A DNA stretch of 64,000 nt from Bactrocera neohumeralis (GCF_024586455.1 NC_065920.1:55621960-55685959); one strand, 5' to 3'. Shown: positions 32,880 to 44,429, counted from the first letter of the stretch. The notes: generated by a model not told the origin, from the letters alone. Made by a program: numbers and translations.

Positions 32880-33560
32880 GCTCACCAAAAAGAACAGTTT
32901 TGTGAAAAATAGGTGAGAGCTGATAGGGTCCTCTGCCAGCCTCTAAAGAGTCGTCGAAGGCGAACGAATCAATGGAAGGACAGGCATTTAAAGCTAATAT
33001 TTCAGAGAGACCGCTTTAAAGCTGTTCCAGAAATTGCTGGGGAGCTTAAAGGTGATCACCAAATAGAACTAACTATGAAAAGTCAATTGAAGGAACATAA
33101 TTTTAATGACCGAATAACTGTAAAACCTCCGTGTCTTACAACAGAAATGCGTCTCATCTGCCTAAATTGGTGAAATGAGAGAACAAATTGTAATTCAAAG
33201 TTATGGTGTTTGCGAAATATTAACATAGGATGTATAGAATGCTAAGTTTAGCAAAATAATGTGAAATAATAAAAATATACAATAAGGAAAGTTGTTTACC
33301 TAATATCGAGGCTTTAACTGATCACGTGGGAAAAGTAATTTTCAAAATGATATTGCACCGCAAAAGTCACATCTATGGACATTTTCTTCTATGATTAATT
33401 TTTTTAAGTTGCATTCACTCAGAATATTATAAAAAAAAATTTTTCTTTTCACGAATAAAAAGATACTTCGGGAATTGTGTCTTTTCTATAGCCTGGAAGT
33501 AGCCCTTATCTCAACCCAATCGACGCCATAAACTTAATAGCAATAAGATATTGAAAGACA
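32880..33560 (+). pseudogene. Tc1-like transposase, internally deleted
   Basis: About 32925-33173 encodes the Tc1-type paired HTH region: SRRRRTNQWKDRHLKLI, RDRFKAVPEIAGELKG and a block ending TVKPPCLTTEMRLICLNW. The frame then stops. At about 33490-33535 a further piece reads PGSSPYLNPIDAI, the counterpart of the SPDLNPIEHLW motif with Glu changed to Asp. Between them the catalytic core is missing. The first codon is not a natural start. Terminal repeats were not identified with confidence. Confidence 0.7.
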
Positions 33561-33979
33561 TTATTGAATTTTCTTGGTATAATGCAATTACTCTAGATTT
33601 AACTAAAAATTGTACAAAACAGCGCCCGCCCAGCTGCTGTTATAATAGTGAAAAGCGGCCACACTCACTGTTACTAGTAATAACAATGTAAATTTTTGCG
33701 TCAAGACAAACTATAAGGAAACACTTTATCCGTATTAAGTACAAGTATTAAAAGCCATTTGGTCGTATAAAAATTTTCTTTTCTCTATGTTGAGTTTATG
33801 TCAAAGAAAACTTAGTTTTTACTTTTTAATTTTAGCTAATGCCCAATTATTTGAAGAGATAAAATGAAATCCTTATTAAACCTCCTATTTAAGCGACTTT
33901 TAAAAAAATATTGGCTCCAAATGACTTATTTTAGATTCTTTAGTAAGTAAGCAAGTAACTTAAAGCCAAATATCAAACT

Positions 33980-34480
33980 AAACGAGAAAAAACGTTAACG
34001 TCGGTTGCACCGAAGGTAACATACCCTTGCTATATGCTATAGTAATCCGATCTGAACACTTTTTCCGGAGATCATGTTATTACCTTAAGCAGTAATCCAT
34101 GTCAAATTTCGTGAAGATACCCCGTCAAATGCGAAAGTTTTCCGCACAAGCCCTTGATTCCGATCGTTCGGTTTGTATGGCAGCTACATGCTATAGTAAG
34201 CGGATCTGAACAAATTCTTCTCATATTACATTGTTGCCTTAGAAAATAACCTATACCAAATTTCGTGAATATATCTTGTCAAATGCGAAAGTTTTCCATA
34301 TAAGCACTTGATTCCGATCGTCGGATCGACGGACGGACGGACAGACAAACACACGGACATGGCTAAATCGACTCAGCTCAACATACTGATCATTTATATA
34401 TATTCTTTATAGGGTCTCCGACGCTTCGTTCTTGGTGTTACAAACTTCGTGACAAACTTAATATACCCTGTTCATTGTAT
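33980..34480 (-). repeat. DINE/mini-me-like repeat family 1, copy c
   Basis: Inverted copy: AACGTTAACGTCGGTTGCAC hairpin end at left, GGACGGACGGACAGACA core at about 34328-34345, and ATACCCTGTTCATTGTAT at right, where the terminal palindrome is partly mutated. An internal segment of the family (GATCGG-CAAATGCGAAAG block) is present twice, at about 34115-34165 and 34275-34320, so this copy carries an internal duplication. Confidence 0.7.
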
Positions 34481-34489
34481 GACAAATAA

Positions 34490-34530
34490 CGAAGAGCTAG
34501 GTTCGGGTATAACCGAAAACTTCGTATTTT
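34490..34530 (-). repeat. Family 2 terminal hairpin only
   Basis: AGCTAGGTTCGGGTATAACC followed by GAAAAC is the inverted 3' terminal hairpin of family 2, abutting the end of family 1 copy c. The rest of the element is not evident. Confidence 0.45.
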
Positions 34531-35877
34531 TGCAATTTGTAAGGATTAAAGCCAGAGAAGTACCTTTAGTAACATAAGGCAAATTAGTAACAATTTTATT
34601 AAGATAACTCACAATCCTGTATCTATCCCGCTTAGTTTGAGGTGAGACGTACAAATAAAAAGCTTATATACGTTGGGTGGTTTTGGATAAAAAGCTGAAA
34701 CTTCAGAGGGCGCCAGTAACAAAAAAACTGAGAAATAGCCGACACCCCAATGTCTTTTATATTATCGTTTCCCGAAAGCAAGCACACATTCAGTTGTATT
34801 TATTTTCATTTCTACGAATAGTTTTACTGGTAGACTTAAATAATTATTACCATTTTCTATAGAATATTTCACTATATACATATGTCGCAATTCAGCACAA
34901 CGAATCAGTTTATTTATTTCATTATTATTTCCATATATTTTCCTTACAAAATAAGAATATGTTAGATTTACAAGGTACAAATATGGATTCATAATTAAAG
35001 ATGAGAAGGCTTGTTTTTAGATAGATATACCCTTGTTTTAACTTTGGTGTCTGCTCGATTTTATTGCTATTGTTGCAACTGGAGCATTTTCATTAATAAA
35101 TCTGCATCAAATCTAAACAGTAAATGCGAAAGATGAAGAAGAAAGCAATAAAGAAATACGCAAAAACAAAAACAAAACAAATATACCTAACATTATACCT
35201 AACTGACAGCAACACTTGGCTTTTTTCATTTCAATTAATTATTATAGCACATATAGTAATTACTCTAATTAATAAAGCGCAACATATGCAAAGCGGGTGA
35301 GCAATGTAAAGGAAGACAACCGGAAAAGACTGTCAACAGAAGTCACAGCGGGTTTTTGCACAACTTGGTAAAAGTATGCGGTAGGCAAATTGTACGTGCT
35401 TCCGCTTGTCTTTTTTTTATAGTAGAATGAAACATCAAAAGCTGGAGTGCAGAAATTAAATCGCTATATCTAACCTACTCCCAACTCATATCTATCCCAC
35501 GGAACAAACGAATTAAGTATTACATCATGGTGCTTCCGCAAATGTTTTAAAATTTTGTGGTTTTCTTTTGGTTTTCACTACAAACAGAAGCAGATTTCAC
35601 CGTGTTAACAGAGTTGTGGAGCAATTGTGAGCTGAATAGTATAATAAGAGTAATAATTGGTAATTTTGGCGAGACGAAAATAATATTAAATTATAATATT
35701 TAGATTATTTAAGAATACTATATTAAGTTTATCTTGTAGAGAATGGTTGTATAGCAAAATTTAAAACACATCTACGTTAGAGAGATAGATGAAACAAAAT
35801 TTGAATGAATTACACACTTGTTGAGCTTACAAACATAATAAAACCAATGGAGTGCGAGGCAGAATATGTGGGGATAA
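34531..35877. other. Gene-free stretch
   Basis: No gene recognised. An A/C-rich purine tract lies near 35155-35190. Small frames lack family features. Confidence 0.35.
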
Positions 35878-36289
35878 AAACAAGAAAAAACGTTAACTTC
35901 GACTGCACCGAAGCTAATATACCCTTCACAGGTGCATTTCTTTTATTAACTATGTGTTCAGTTTATATGGAAACTATAAGCTATAGTAATCCGATCTAAA
36001 GAATTTTTTCGGAGATTATATTATTACCTTAAGCAGTAATCCATGTCAAATTTCGTGAAGATACCACGTCAAATGCGAAAGTTTTCCATAACTAACTTAA
36101 AAACTGAGGGACTAGTTCGTATATATACAGACGGCCGGACGGACGGACAGACAGACAGACGGGCATGGCTAAATCGACTCAGCTCAACATACTGATCATT
36201 TATATATATTCTTTATAGGGTCTCCGACGCTTCCTTCTGGGTGTTACAAACTTCGTGACAAACTTAATATACCCTGTTCAGGGTATAAT
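35878..36289 (-). repeat. DINE/mini-me-like repeat family 1, copy d
   Basis: Inverted copy from AACGTTAACTTCGACTGCAC at left to the intact palindrome ATACCCTGTTCAGGGTAT at right. Core GGACGGACGGACAGACAGAC at about 36135. Shorter than the other copies by an internal deletion. Confidence 0.75.
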
Positions 36290-37027
36290 AACTGTTGGAA
36301 CAGCACAACTATTATTACAAAGATTTTATTTTCAAACAGTATACAATAGTTGGAAATTGATATTGGTGGTTTTTTCACGCTGATATATGTAGGTATATAA
36401 ATATTAACTTTAGCAGAATTAAATATGTAATCCACCTAACAAGTGCCAAACTTAGGCTACTTGTCGCTTTCTACATTGCAAGGTCAATAATCACTTATAT
36501 AGACGCAGGATAAAGACCCTTGGCTCCATGTTTCCGTCCCTCAATGGCATCGGGCAATGTATTGGAATTTATCAATATGTTGAGGCTAAGTAAGTCGTCT
36601 ATGTAGTTGATAGAAGTTATTTAATCAAATTTGTTCGCTGAACCGTTTTCATTCAAACAACATATTGTATGAAGACTTAACTACCTACGGTAAGACAATA
36701 TATAGACACGAGTTGGTTGCCACAAGTAATAATTTTTAGACGAATCAATAACATTGAAATTCGTGCCGACTTTTCTAAGAAAGTCGCTCCAAGTATCAAC
36801 TCTTAATTGCAACTGGAAGGTTCTCTCTTATAGTTTTCTATTGTTGTCTTATTATCAGATATACAAACCCAAATCTATTCCGACTACTTGGAAAAATATC
36901 TTCCTTGAAATACAAACGGTTAAAGTTTGATTATTGTAAGACAAGTTTTCTTAATCTTTTCCAAAGGGGTTACATCGGATTCCTCGGGAAAAAAGCAGCC
37001 TTTTCTCAAAAACTTTTTTCTCATATA
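36290..37027. repeat. Gene-free stretch with a single arm of the 49-kb palindromic MITE
   Basis: About 36765-36965 resembles 49010-49265 (TCTAAGAAAG-, GTCTTATTATCAGATA, CAACTACTTAGAAAAAT-like blocks, then GTTAAAGTTTGATTATT). It is a diverged single arm of the element that forms a palindrome at 48945-49795. The rest is unrecognised. Confidence 0.5.
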
Positions 37028-37207
37028 TTGGTTGCCAAAAAAGTCTTGCGGTATTTTCGCTAGTTGGCGCTGGAAGCGCGTAGTTCTAGTTTTATTCATC
37101 GCATCGGGTCATGCTATACCTTTTTGGAAAGCTCATTTCCCGCGATAACATGTGTTTGATTGATTGTCGTTTCTTTTAAGTCGTTCGTGAGTTATAGCGT
37201 CGCAAAC

Positions 37208-37560
37208 ATGGAGCAGAATAAAGAGAAAATACGGCATGTAAAATAACAGTACTACTACGATAAAGGCAAAAATGCATCTCAAGCTGCCAATAAAATTTAT
37301 GCAGTTTATGTACTCGATACAGTTTCCATTTCCACCGCACAACGATGGTTTCAACGTTTTCGTTCTGGTGTAGAGGTGGTCGAAGATGCGCCACGCTCCG
37401 GAAGGCCTGTCGTCGATAATTGCGATAAAATCGCTGAATTGGTCGAAAGAGACCGGCATAGTAGCAGCCGTAGCATTTGTCAAGAGCTGGGCATGAGTCA
37501 TCAAAAACTCATTTCAATTTCAATAAAAAAAAAGGTGCGTGAAGTCCCTACGCGCGGATG
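37208..37560 (+). pseudogene. Mariner transposase, N-terminal fragment
   Basis: Starts MEQNKEKIRH with a stop soon after, then ASQAANKIYAVYVLDT, TAQRWFQRFRSGVEVVEDAP, SGRPVVDNCDKIAELVERD and SICQELGMSHQK: the paired HTH DNA-binding half of a mariner transposase. After MSHQK the sequence diverges (LISISIKKK), the same break as in the 8-kb copy, so both probably descend from one deleted progenitor. No catalytic Asp residues. Confidence 0.85.
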
Positions 37561-38430
37561 AAGTTATACTTCTTAGTGATATTCCAAGAAAGGCATATCA
37601 TTTTGTATGAAAGAAAACTATAAAACTTAAATTCACATTTTATAAATTTATTATAATTTTTATCTCCCCGAGCATATCTTTGCCAACAAGTCGTCTTTTC
37701 GCACGATGATAAAAAATGAAAATTATAAATTGCACAACTTTTTGCTTCTCAAAAATCTGCGTCGATATGTATTCACGATCATAAACATACATATTTACGC
37801 ATGTTTGTAGGCAAAGCTGCTACAGCGGCAAGGGTGACAATCGGCGGCCATTACTTTACTTATGCCATAGAAATTCTATTGCTACGAATATGGAAATTAC
37901 AACGAAATAATGCAAATATGCATATTTCTAAATGTCATTAATTTCTTTGAAGAAATGAGTGATCCTGAGAAGTATAGTCTTAACGTTTCAACGGCCAACG
38001 CAGAGCGTTTCAACCAAAAGGAATTCATTCATTAGAATCACCACTCAGAAGTCGTTTTATCCTTGTAAGCGAATGATTTTCGAAGAAACATCATTTCTAA
38101 TATGCCATAAGACAAAATAAGAAATGAACTTCTTAACCTTACGCTGAAACAAAAAAAAAAAATGAAAAAATACTTCGTCATCGTAGGTTGATTACCAAAA
38201 AATGGACCAACGCAGAGTATTTCAACCAAAGGTCACATAAAATAGTTGAGAATTCGGAGAAATGAAAGACAAAGGAAAGCAAAAGCAGTATAACTTCAAT
38301 AATGAACAAGCATACAATCATACATATGCGCAGCAGCAGCAAGGAAAGAGGTTACAATCGGCGATCCATTGTATATTTCTTTCTGCATAACCAAACCATA
38401 ATTAGGACAACGCAATTCAAGTGTCAATGG

Positions 38431-38484
38431 TGGTCTAGGTGGTAAGAGCTTCAAAAGTTACGACGAGCGCGTAGGATCGAATCC
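38431..38484 (+). other. tRNA-like pol III promoter boxes (decayed SINE head or pseudo-tRNA)
   Basis: TGGTCTAGGTGG at 38431-38442 fits an internal A box, and GGATCGAATCC at 38474-38484 fits a B box, with the usual 31-bp spacing. I tried to fold about 38424-38495 as a cloverleaf: the anticodon stem does not form and the T stem has mismatches. This is therefore not a functional tRNA; a tRNA-derived SINE relic is more likely. Confidence 0.4.
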
Positions 38485-38670
38485 CAACAGAATTTATTTT
38501 AAATTGAATTTGTCACCGACCAAAAATTGAAACATTGTTCTACAAAAACAACAACAGCATAAGCATGGCAACATTGTGTTGTTGGTAGAAAAGCCGAGCT
38601 GTGCCGAAAGAAACGAACAAACGATCGCCGATTGTCACCGCTTCGCTTGCTGCTCGAACATCTTCGCAGA

Positions 38671-38755
38671 CAAGGTTGCGTAGATTCATATTGAGCAAGG
38701 TTGCGTAGATTCATATTGAGCAAGGTTGCGCAACCTGAATCTATCGCAACCTTAT
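38671..38755 (+). repeat. 25-bp tandem repeat with inverted copy
   Basis: A 25-base unit starting CAAGGTTGCGTAGATTC is present at 38671-38695 and 38696-38720, with 10 more bases at 38721-38730. Directly after is an inverted, slightly changed copy (CAACCTGAATCTATCGCAAC, 38731-38750). The whole can form a hairpin. Confidence 0.85.
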
Positions 38756-38825
38756 CGAACTCGTATAAGAAGTATAACTTCAAAAATTCAATAAAAATAC
38801 CGCAAGACTTTTTTGACAATTCATT

Positions 38826-40304
38826 ATAAAATGAAGTATTTTATTAGATTTTTTTTGTTACAAACAAGCGCTATTAGCAAAGGCTTGTTGGCAGACATTT
38901 TTGTAAAAAAATGAAAATTTCATTGAAAATTTCGCGAAATTTGTGTTTTCAAATAGATGTAATCGAAAAAAAATGTAATGTAGAATTTAATATAGCAATA
39001 AAAAATTCGATTTTTTTAAACCAGTAAACCCATATACTTGTCTTACAATTATCAAATATATACATATATATGTATGTATATATATTTATTTAAGAGGTGT
39101 CTAAGAACCTATTTTTTAGAGTACCAAGCGATAGACAGACATACTTACGTAGACGGTGAAATTATGCTGCCAACTAAATGAGAGGTGCTAACAATTAATG
39201 AACGACCAAATGTTTCGCATTAATTACTTCATTACTTTTAATAGATTGCTTAGATTAAATTTTGTGAAATGGAAAAAAAGAAGATTTTCGTTAACTACAA
39301 TTCACGCTAACGTTCGCATAGCGTTACTGAGTTAGCACGTATATAATGATGGTTAATACTGTTATATTTTCACAACAACGCCAAAAGCTCGGTAACTACA
39401 ATAGTACATAGTAATATCAATCTCTGTACGCTTACGCTTGTTGCACGTACTGTAATATACATAATACCCATAATATACTACAGAAGACCGAAATAAGTTT
39501 CTTCTTGTTTACATTCCCATTAACACTAGTAATTCTTTATGGAAAACGGAACCACCTTTGCCTCTCAATGGCATTGACGGACTATATTCAACATATATTT
39601 GACACGCAAGCATACTATTATCAAGTATGCATTTTATCCAAATTGCAATAACATAGCTCTCAGATTTACCGATATCTTACGTAAAATATGAGAATACATA
39701 TATTCATTGATGCTTGATTTGTTTACCAGAAAGTGAAATAATCATAAGGAGTTCAAAATTATGTTACAAGGAAGTAAGAGCCCGGATTTCAATTTTGGTA
39801 AAATATTTATGGAAATATGTAAAATGAAAGCTTTTGTACTAATAAATAAAGAAACTTAACAAATTATAGCTTCCTCACATGGTGTTGAAAATCAGAAATA
39901 ACAAAAAGCTTGCAAGTTGCTCATAAAAGTGAGTACTGCATCACTTATTTATATATTTGTTGGTTATATGTTGGAAGTTTTAAAAAACTATTCCTGTGAT
40001 TTCTCTAAGCACATATGTATATATGTAGGTTATAAATAATTGTTAAATAATATGACAAATCTTACGCACACATACGTTAACAGGAAAATATCTGACATGT
40101 GCCTATTTTCTTGTTTGCGTCTTACACTGCGTCGTGATTTATCGACATACCAAAATGCAGTACGGCTGGTCGACTAACCTAGTAAATATGGTGAGAGAAA
40201 GTGTTGCAGAGCAAAGCAATAAAACTATGGCAATAGTGGCAGAATAAAGCGCTATACAGTTGTCCACAAAAAAAGATGTGTGACCAATCATAAAAATTTA
40301 TTTT
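38826..40304. other. Gene-free stretch with repeat scraps
   Basis: About 39093-39125 matches the tip-proximal block of the 49-kb palindromic MITE (GAGGTGTCTAAGAACCTATT). About 40125-40200 matches the A/D repeat (CCGACTAACCTAGT-like block). No gene recognised. Confidence 0.45.
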
Positions 40305-40404
40305 NNNNNNNNNNNNNNNNNNNNNNNNNNNNNNNNNNNNNNNNNNNNNNNNNNNNNNNNNNNNNNNNNNNNNNNNNNNNNNNNNNNNNNNNNNNNNNNN
40401 NNNN
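40305..40404. other. Assembly gap (100 N)
   Basis: A run of 100 N of presumably unknown true length, next to a retroelement fragment, which is a common cause of assembly breaks. Confidence 0.99.
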
Positions 40405-40524
40405 TCGATTTGTTAAGACTGGTTCAGAATTACCTTTCGTATAAAATTATTTCTGGGCAGTTTGTGTGTGATGTGGACATGACTTAATTGCCCTGGTAAG
40501 ACTGCACAGGCTACCTTATGAATT

Positions 40525-40650
40525 TCACAATATTAATTTTCCAGTTCAGTTTTGTAGTACCACTGAATGAAGTTGAGGTCTTGTTCGTGAATAGTATCAG
40601 TTCCGTCTTATCAAGGTTAACCTCTACACCTCCGCTGACACCTTTAGCAC
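40525..40650 (-). pseudogene. Reverse transcriptase fragment (non-LTR)
   Basis: The minus-strand frame contains GGVEVNLDKTELILFTNKTS, which resembles the segment just after YADD in Jockey/R1-type reverse transcriptases (GLxVNPxKTELxLFT), followed by TTKLNWK. Flanking residues of the longer frame look unrelated. The + strand 40405-40450 might also carry a short piece of such an enzyme, but this is weak. The fragment lies beside the gap. Confidence 0.55.
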
Positions 40651-41765
40651 TATTTCCCCTGCACAAGCTACTGCTTTCACTCCTTTCCTGTTGAATTAAG
40701 GTGGTATACCCACTACCCACAGAAGTGTGCATAGGATACCTCCTTGAAGAGTAATGAGGGATTACATAGCTTGTTCGTGACATTGCCTCGTGTGATGCCA
40801 GAATCAAGTTTAAATTTAACAAAATGCTAGCAAGTGTGAAAAATAGCAATGCTAACGAAAAGCTCATACCACCAAGAAAACAGCAACAAAAATGTACTGA
40901 ACCAACTGCTACTCAGCTGTGAAGACATCTGTTCAAATTTCTCAAGTTTCTGCATGACTGCCCAGTAACCAACGAAACATCGCAGGTGCCAGCCACCTAA
41001 TACTCATCAAGCGTAAGTATTTGTAAAGAGTACTCGTAAGTGAATTTAATAATTAAAGCGCTATTGTTGGAAACTGAAAGGAAGATAGGTGAAATATGTA
41101 GCTCTAAAGGTATACCATAGAGGGAATGAAATTTAAACTAACAAAGAAGATATATATGACAAAATCATGTTATTAATGAAGCTTCCTCCTTCCGTCTCAC
41201 ATCATCATTTTGAAAGGCTGGAAAAACTAGTTTTATGAGTCCAAACAGCAGCCAAGTATAATGTAAATTATACATTAGCCGCCAATGTGTTATCAGATCA
41301 CAGTTCACCTTATGTAGTTGTTTCAAGTATAATTTAACCACTGTGACCTTATTTCCACAAACGAATGCTCAGGTTCACACAGGAAGTGCAAAGAAATGTT
41401 CATTCATTCGTGTCATTATGGCGTTGAAGAATTTTAACAACTGCCTCTTTGCAGGTAATTAAAAATGTCGCACGCTGGTATCGACACAGCTGTCACCCCA
41501 CTCACTTCTGGGAATATTAACAATTATGATGTTTAGTTGTATGTGCTTTGGAGTTATTTAAATAGGTTCGTATTAATGTGAAAAAGGAGAAGATGGGCGG
41601 AAAAATATTTACGATTAAAAATTTTATCTACAAAACGTAGCTACGCAAAATAGACAAAGCTGCAAATGAGAGATTCTTTCATACCTTGTCCGAAATCCGT
41701 AAATGTAAGTAAATGCTTTGCAATATGCCTATGTCATAGCGTCCTATCAAAACTTTATTTTTTTG
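40651..41765. other. Gene-free stretch
   Basis: No gene or repeat recognised. Confidence 0.35.
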
Positions 41766-42035
41766 CTACAGACTAACTTTGGTTCGTTGGTTAGGCCCAG
41801 GAGTATGATACCAGTCCGGTAGTATCGCCGAATCTGGCTCTAATAGCCTAAAATCATGAACCGACTGACCGTTGGCATAGCCATATACTTCACTTGTAAA
41901 TGCATTGGCCGCATGTCGAAGATAAATGTCGGAGCCTTTGTTGAAGTAGTTTTCAGCGCACTCATAATGCCCTGCAAACAGACCCTTTGTACCTATTCCC
42001 AGGTTTTTAATAAGGCACGCTTTCAATAATGCCAT
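41766..42035 (-). CDS. Uncharacterised 89-aa ORF, possible host gene exon
   Basis: I do not recognise the family. The 89-residue frame is unusual for this window: balanced composition, few runs of AT-derived residues, a hydrophilic middle (ECAENYFNKGSDIYLRHAAN), a Pro-rich end (LPDWYHTPGPNQRTK), and a stop codon followed within about 12 bases by AATAAA, a polyadenylation signal in the right orientation. The first Met is tentative; the frame extends a few codons further upstream to an in-frame stop, and an AG acceptor candidate lies just before it (near 42052). It could be a terminal exon or a single-exon small gene. A 35-aa membrane-type ORF lies 75 bp upstream on the same strand. No transposon motifs. 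Confidence 0.4.
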   Translation of the reverse strand: MALLKACLIKNLGIGTKGLFAGHYECAENYFNKGSDIYLRHAANAFTSEVYGYANGQSVHDFRLLEPDSAILPDWYHTPGPNQRTKVSL

Positions 42036-42109
42036 CCGCCATACCCCAGATCGGCTGAATTATTATTTCTTTGAAAACCTTTAACCACGGTAGCGTATGC
42101 AAAGTGGGA

Positions 42110-42217
42110 CTATTGAGGAACAACCTTAAATATCGCAATCAACAGAATCACTACCACCAATCCATACAAAATCAAACTTCCAGCCGCATTAAAAAAACAA
42201 ACACTCGACACTTTCAT
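42110..42217 (-). CDS. Uncharacterised 35-aa ORF with a membrane segment
   Basis: A small frame starting MKVSSVCFFNAAG and followed by a strongly hydrophobic stretch LILYGLVVVILLIAIF (residues 15-30), ending in KVVPQ. It looks like a single-pass membrane peptide or a signal-anchor exon. A GT donor candidate (AAG-GTTGTT) occurs at its end, but joining it to the acceptor near 42052 gives a frame different from the downstream 89-aa ORF, so I do not claim one spliced protein. Short length means chance is possible. Confidence 0.25.
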   Translation of the reverse strand: MKVSSVCFFNAAGSLILYGLVVVILLIAIFKVVPQ

Positions 42218-42524
42218 TGTCGCGTAGTTAAGAAAACAACTCAAGAAATGCAAATCGTTGAACAACATTTACATGACAAAGTTCCGCGCAACAAGAGCAT
42301 GAAAGACGTTAACAAAGATTACTTAGGATTTAGTGGGTTAAGAGAATGTAATGTGGATGAGTATTTTATAAAATAGTATTTAAAATGTGTAAAAATGAAA
42401 AGTCATGTCAATGATTGGCTTAAAAAGAAAATATAGACCAATTCAAAATTATCACAACTGCATATCATGTCAGGTATGTATGTACTTAAAAGCATATAAA
42501 ATGATATTTCACTTAATTTAAGTG

Positions 42525-43447
42525 GTGTCAAGCTGTCATGCTATTTGGGATTTCATCATGGAAAGACTTAGGCTTGAACAACCTTCAACTTTATTACGAA
42601 TCTGTAAAGAATGTCGTTCTACTCGCAACACCATCACGCTTTTTGGGGCCCAGTTTTCAATATTGAATAATATTCAACTAACTAGACGACGTCCATCACG
42701 CAGTGAAAAAAATATAGCAGCCGTATCTGAGAGTGTACATGCAGACCTTGGACCAGCTTGGCGCATGTTACGTCAAGCTCTTAAATTGAAAGAGTACAAG
42801 ATACAGTTTGTGCATGAACTGAAGTCGTTGGATCTTGAACACTTCCAAAAAAATCCGACGTTTTCGAACCAAATTTCATTCACCGATGAGCGCCATTTCG
42901 GGCACAATAGCTATGCAACCTCAAGAGATTGAGGGCTGCTACTTTATCCAGAAAAAAAGTCGGTTTGGTGTGGTTTGTGGGCCGGTGGAATCATCGGTCT
43001 ATATTTCTTCAGAAATAATGCCGGTGAGGACGTTACCTTTATCTCGCCATGATAACCAAGTTTTTGCTGCCTGAAATTGAAGCCCGTGACCTTGGCGACA
43101 TTTGGTTTCAACAAGATGGCCCTACTTTCCACAAGTGGCATCAATCAATGAAATTATTGAGAGAACACTTCGGTAAGCAAATAGTTTCATGTTTTGGTCC
43201 GGTCATCTGGTAACCAGGATCATGTGATATCATAGCGTTAGACGTTTTTCTGTGGGGACTTGTAAGGTCGAATGTTTTTGCGGACCATTCCGCTTCATTT
43301 CAGGCCTTTGAGCTAAGCATCATGGTTGTCATTCCTCAGTTACCAGTCGAAATGCTCGAACGAGTCATCGAAAATTTAACTCAACGAATGAACCATCTGA
43401 GACGTAGCCGCGGCCAACATTGTAAAGAGATAGTCTTCAAAAAATAA
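42525..43447 (+). pseudogene. Tc1/mariner-superfamily transposase pseudogene
   Basis: Reads, across frameshifts and stops, as a full-span transposase: TLFGAQFSILNN and TRRRPSRSEKNIAAVSESV (N-terminal HTH region), KLKEYKIQFVHELKSLDLE, PTFSNQISFTDERHFG with the first Asp, KSVWCGLWAGGIIGLYFF, FGFNKMALLS and FQQDGP-type second Asp, GSCDIIALDVFLWGL with the third acidic residue, and a C-terminus ending RRSRGQHCKEIVFKK. The 3' end has AATTTGAAGTTTCTGTG and a GGATCACCC tip near 43545. Decayed, with a deletion between HTH and core. Same family as 7290-7905, 53765-53830 and 54337-54595. Confidence 0.8.
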
Positions 43448-43549
43448 ATGCGATAGAATGTTCTTTCGTATGATGATAAACCTCTTTATATAATTTGAAG
43501 TTTCTGTGTTGTTTTTTTTGAAAAGTAGCGAATCTTCAAATGGATCACC

Positions 43550-44429
43550 CTTAAGTTTGTTGCTTCAATATTGTGAGAGCTGTTCGGGAATGTGAAAAAG
43601 TGACATTAAAGCAAGTGAAAAGATGCAGTGAACCAGAACTTAAATACATTTCGACACATACATATAAGGTAGAACAATAAAAAATGGGAAAAAGTAGCAT
43701 ACATCTACTGTGTTGGCGCTAAATTTAATCCACTTAAAGCCAATTTTTTTGCGCACTAGTGCATTTTGAATCATTGCGCTTATTCTCGAAAAGTAAGAAA
43801 CGAAATTTGACAGTTTGCGTCGTAACACATTTGCCTTTTTGCTTGTTGAGTTCACACTAAATTAATAGTTGACAGCGGCCTTCAACGCTTGTCGATGATG
43901 CTGTCGGAGTGAGTTCAGTTTCCTAGAGCGCTTCACTTTTAGATCACATTCGTTTTGGCTGCCCAAACTGTTTTTGAAGCAATGTTGAGTGGAGAACGAC
44001 CAAACTAATTAAGACAGTTAAAAATAAGTAAGTGATGGAGTAGCTAAAGTGTTGATTGGAAGACCATTGATCTTTTTTTATTTATTGCTTTACATCTGGC
44101 CTTTTCTACGTTTCACACTTTTATTTTTGCATAATCATGGTCGAATTTTTTAGTCAGATGGTTTCAAAATGAGCCAAAAAAAGCAAGAAATTTTTATGGT
44201 TCTCGTTTTTTTAATACAATATATCCCAAATAAACATAGGCAATATGTGATGAACAAAATAATTGTTTGCCAGTTGACTTTCAAGAAATTAGCGCAAAGT
44301 TTAATTCTGATACATTTGTGTAATATGAGAAATAAGCGTTTCTAGGAATATATATAAAACAAAAGTTGGTCGAGATCATTCGGAGTCCTGATATATGAAT
44401 TTATCGCCTCTGGCTTATTTATTTGTTGC
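43550..44429. other. Gene-free stretch
   Basis: No gene or repeat recognised; the minus-strand frame 43640-43855 is without features. Confidence 0.35.

Larger units (their letters stand above)
37028..38825 (+). mobile_element. Mariner element with foreign interior
   Basis: The left end TTGGTTGCCAAAAAAGTCTT and the right end (ATACCGCAAGACTTTTTTGA at about 38798) are inverted repeats of one mariner lineage, the same as at 8000-8486. Only the N-terminal transposase region remains (37208-37545). From about 37545 to about 38785 the sequence is not transposase: it holds a tRNA-like promoter segment and a tandem/inverted 25-bp repeat. Either cargo was captured or other insertions replaced the catalytic part. 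Confidence 0.75.

Noticed and set aside
38424..38495. Functional tRNA gene
   Set aside because: A and B boxes are present, but the anticodon arm does not fold and the T stem is mismatched.
38671..38750. Short tandem repeats as a CRISPR array
   Set aside because: Only two direct units with no spacers, followed by an inverted copy; eukaryotic context. It is a local tandem/hairpin repeat.
42071..42376. Plus-strand 101-aa frame
   Set aside because: It overlaps the opposite-strand membrane ORF and has no family resemblance; only one of the two strands could be coding, and neither is proven.
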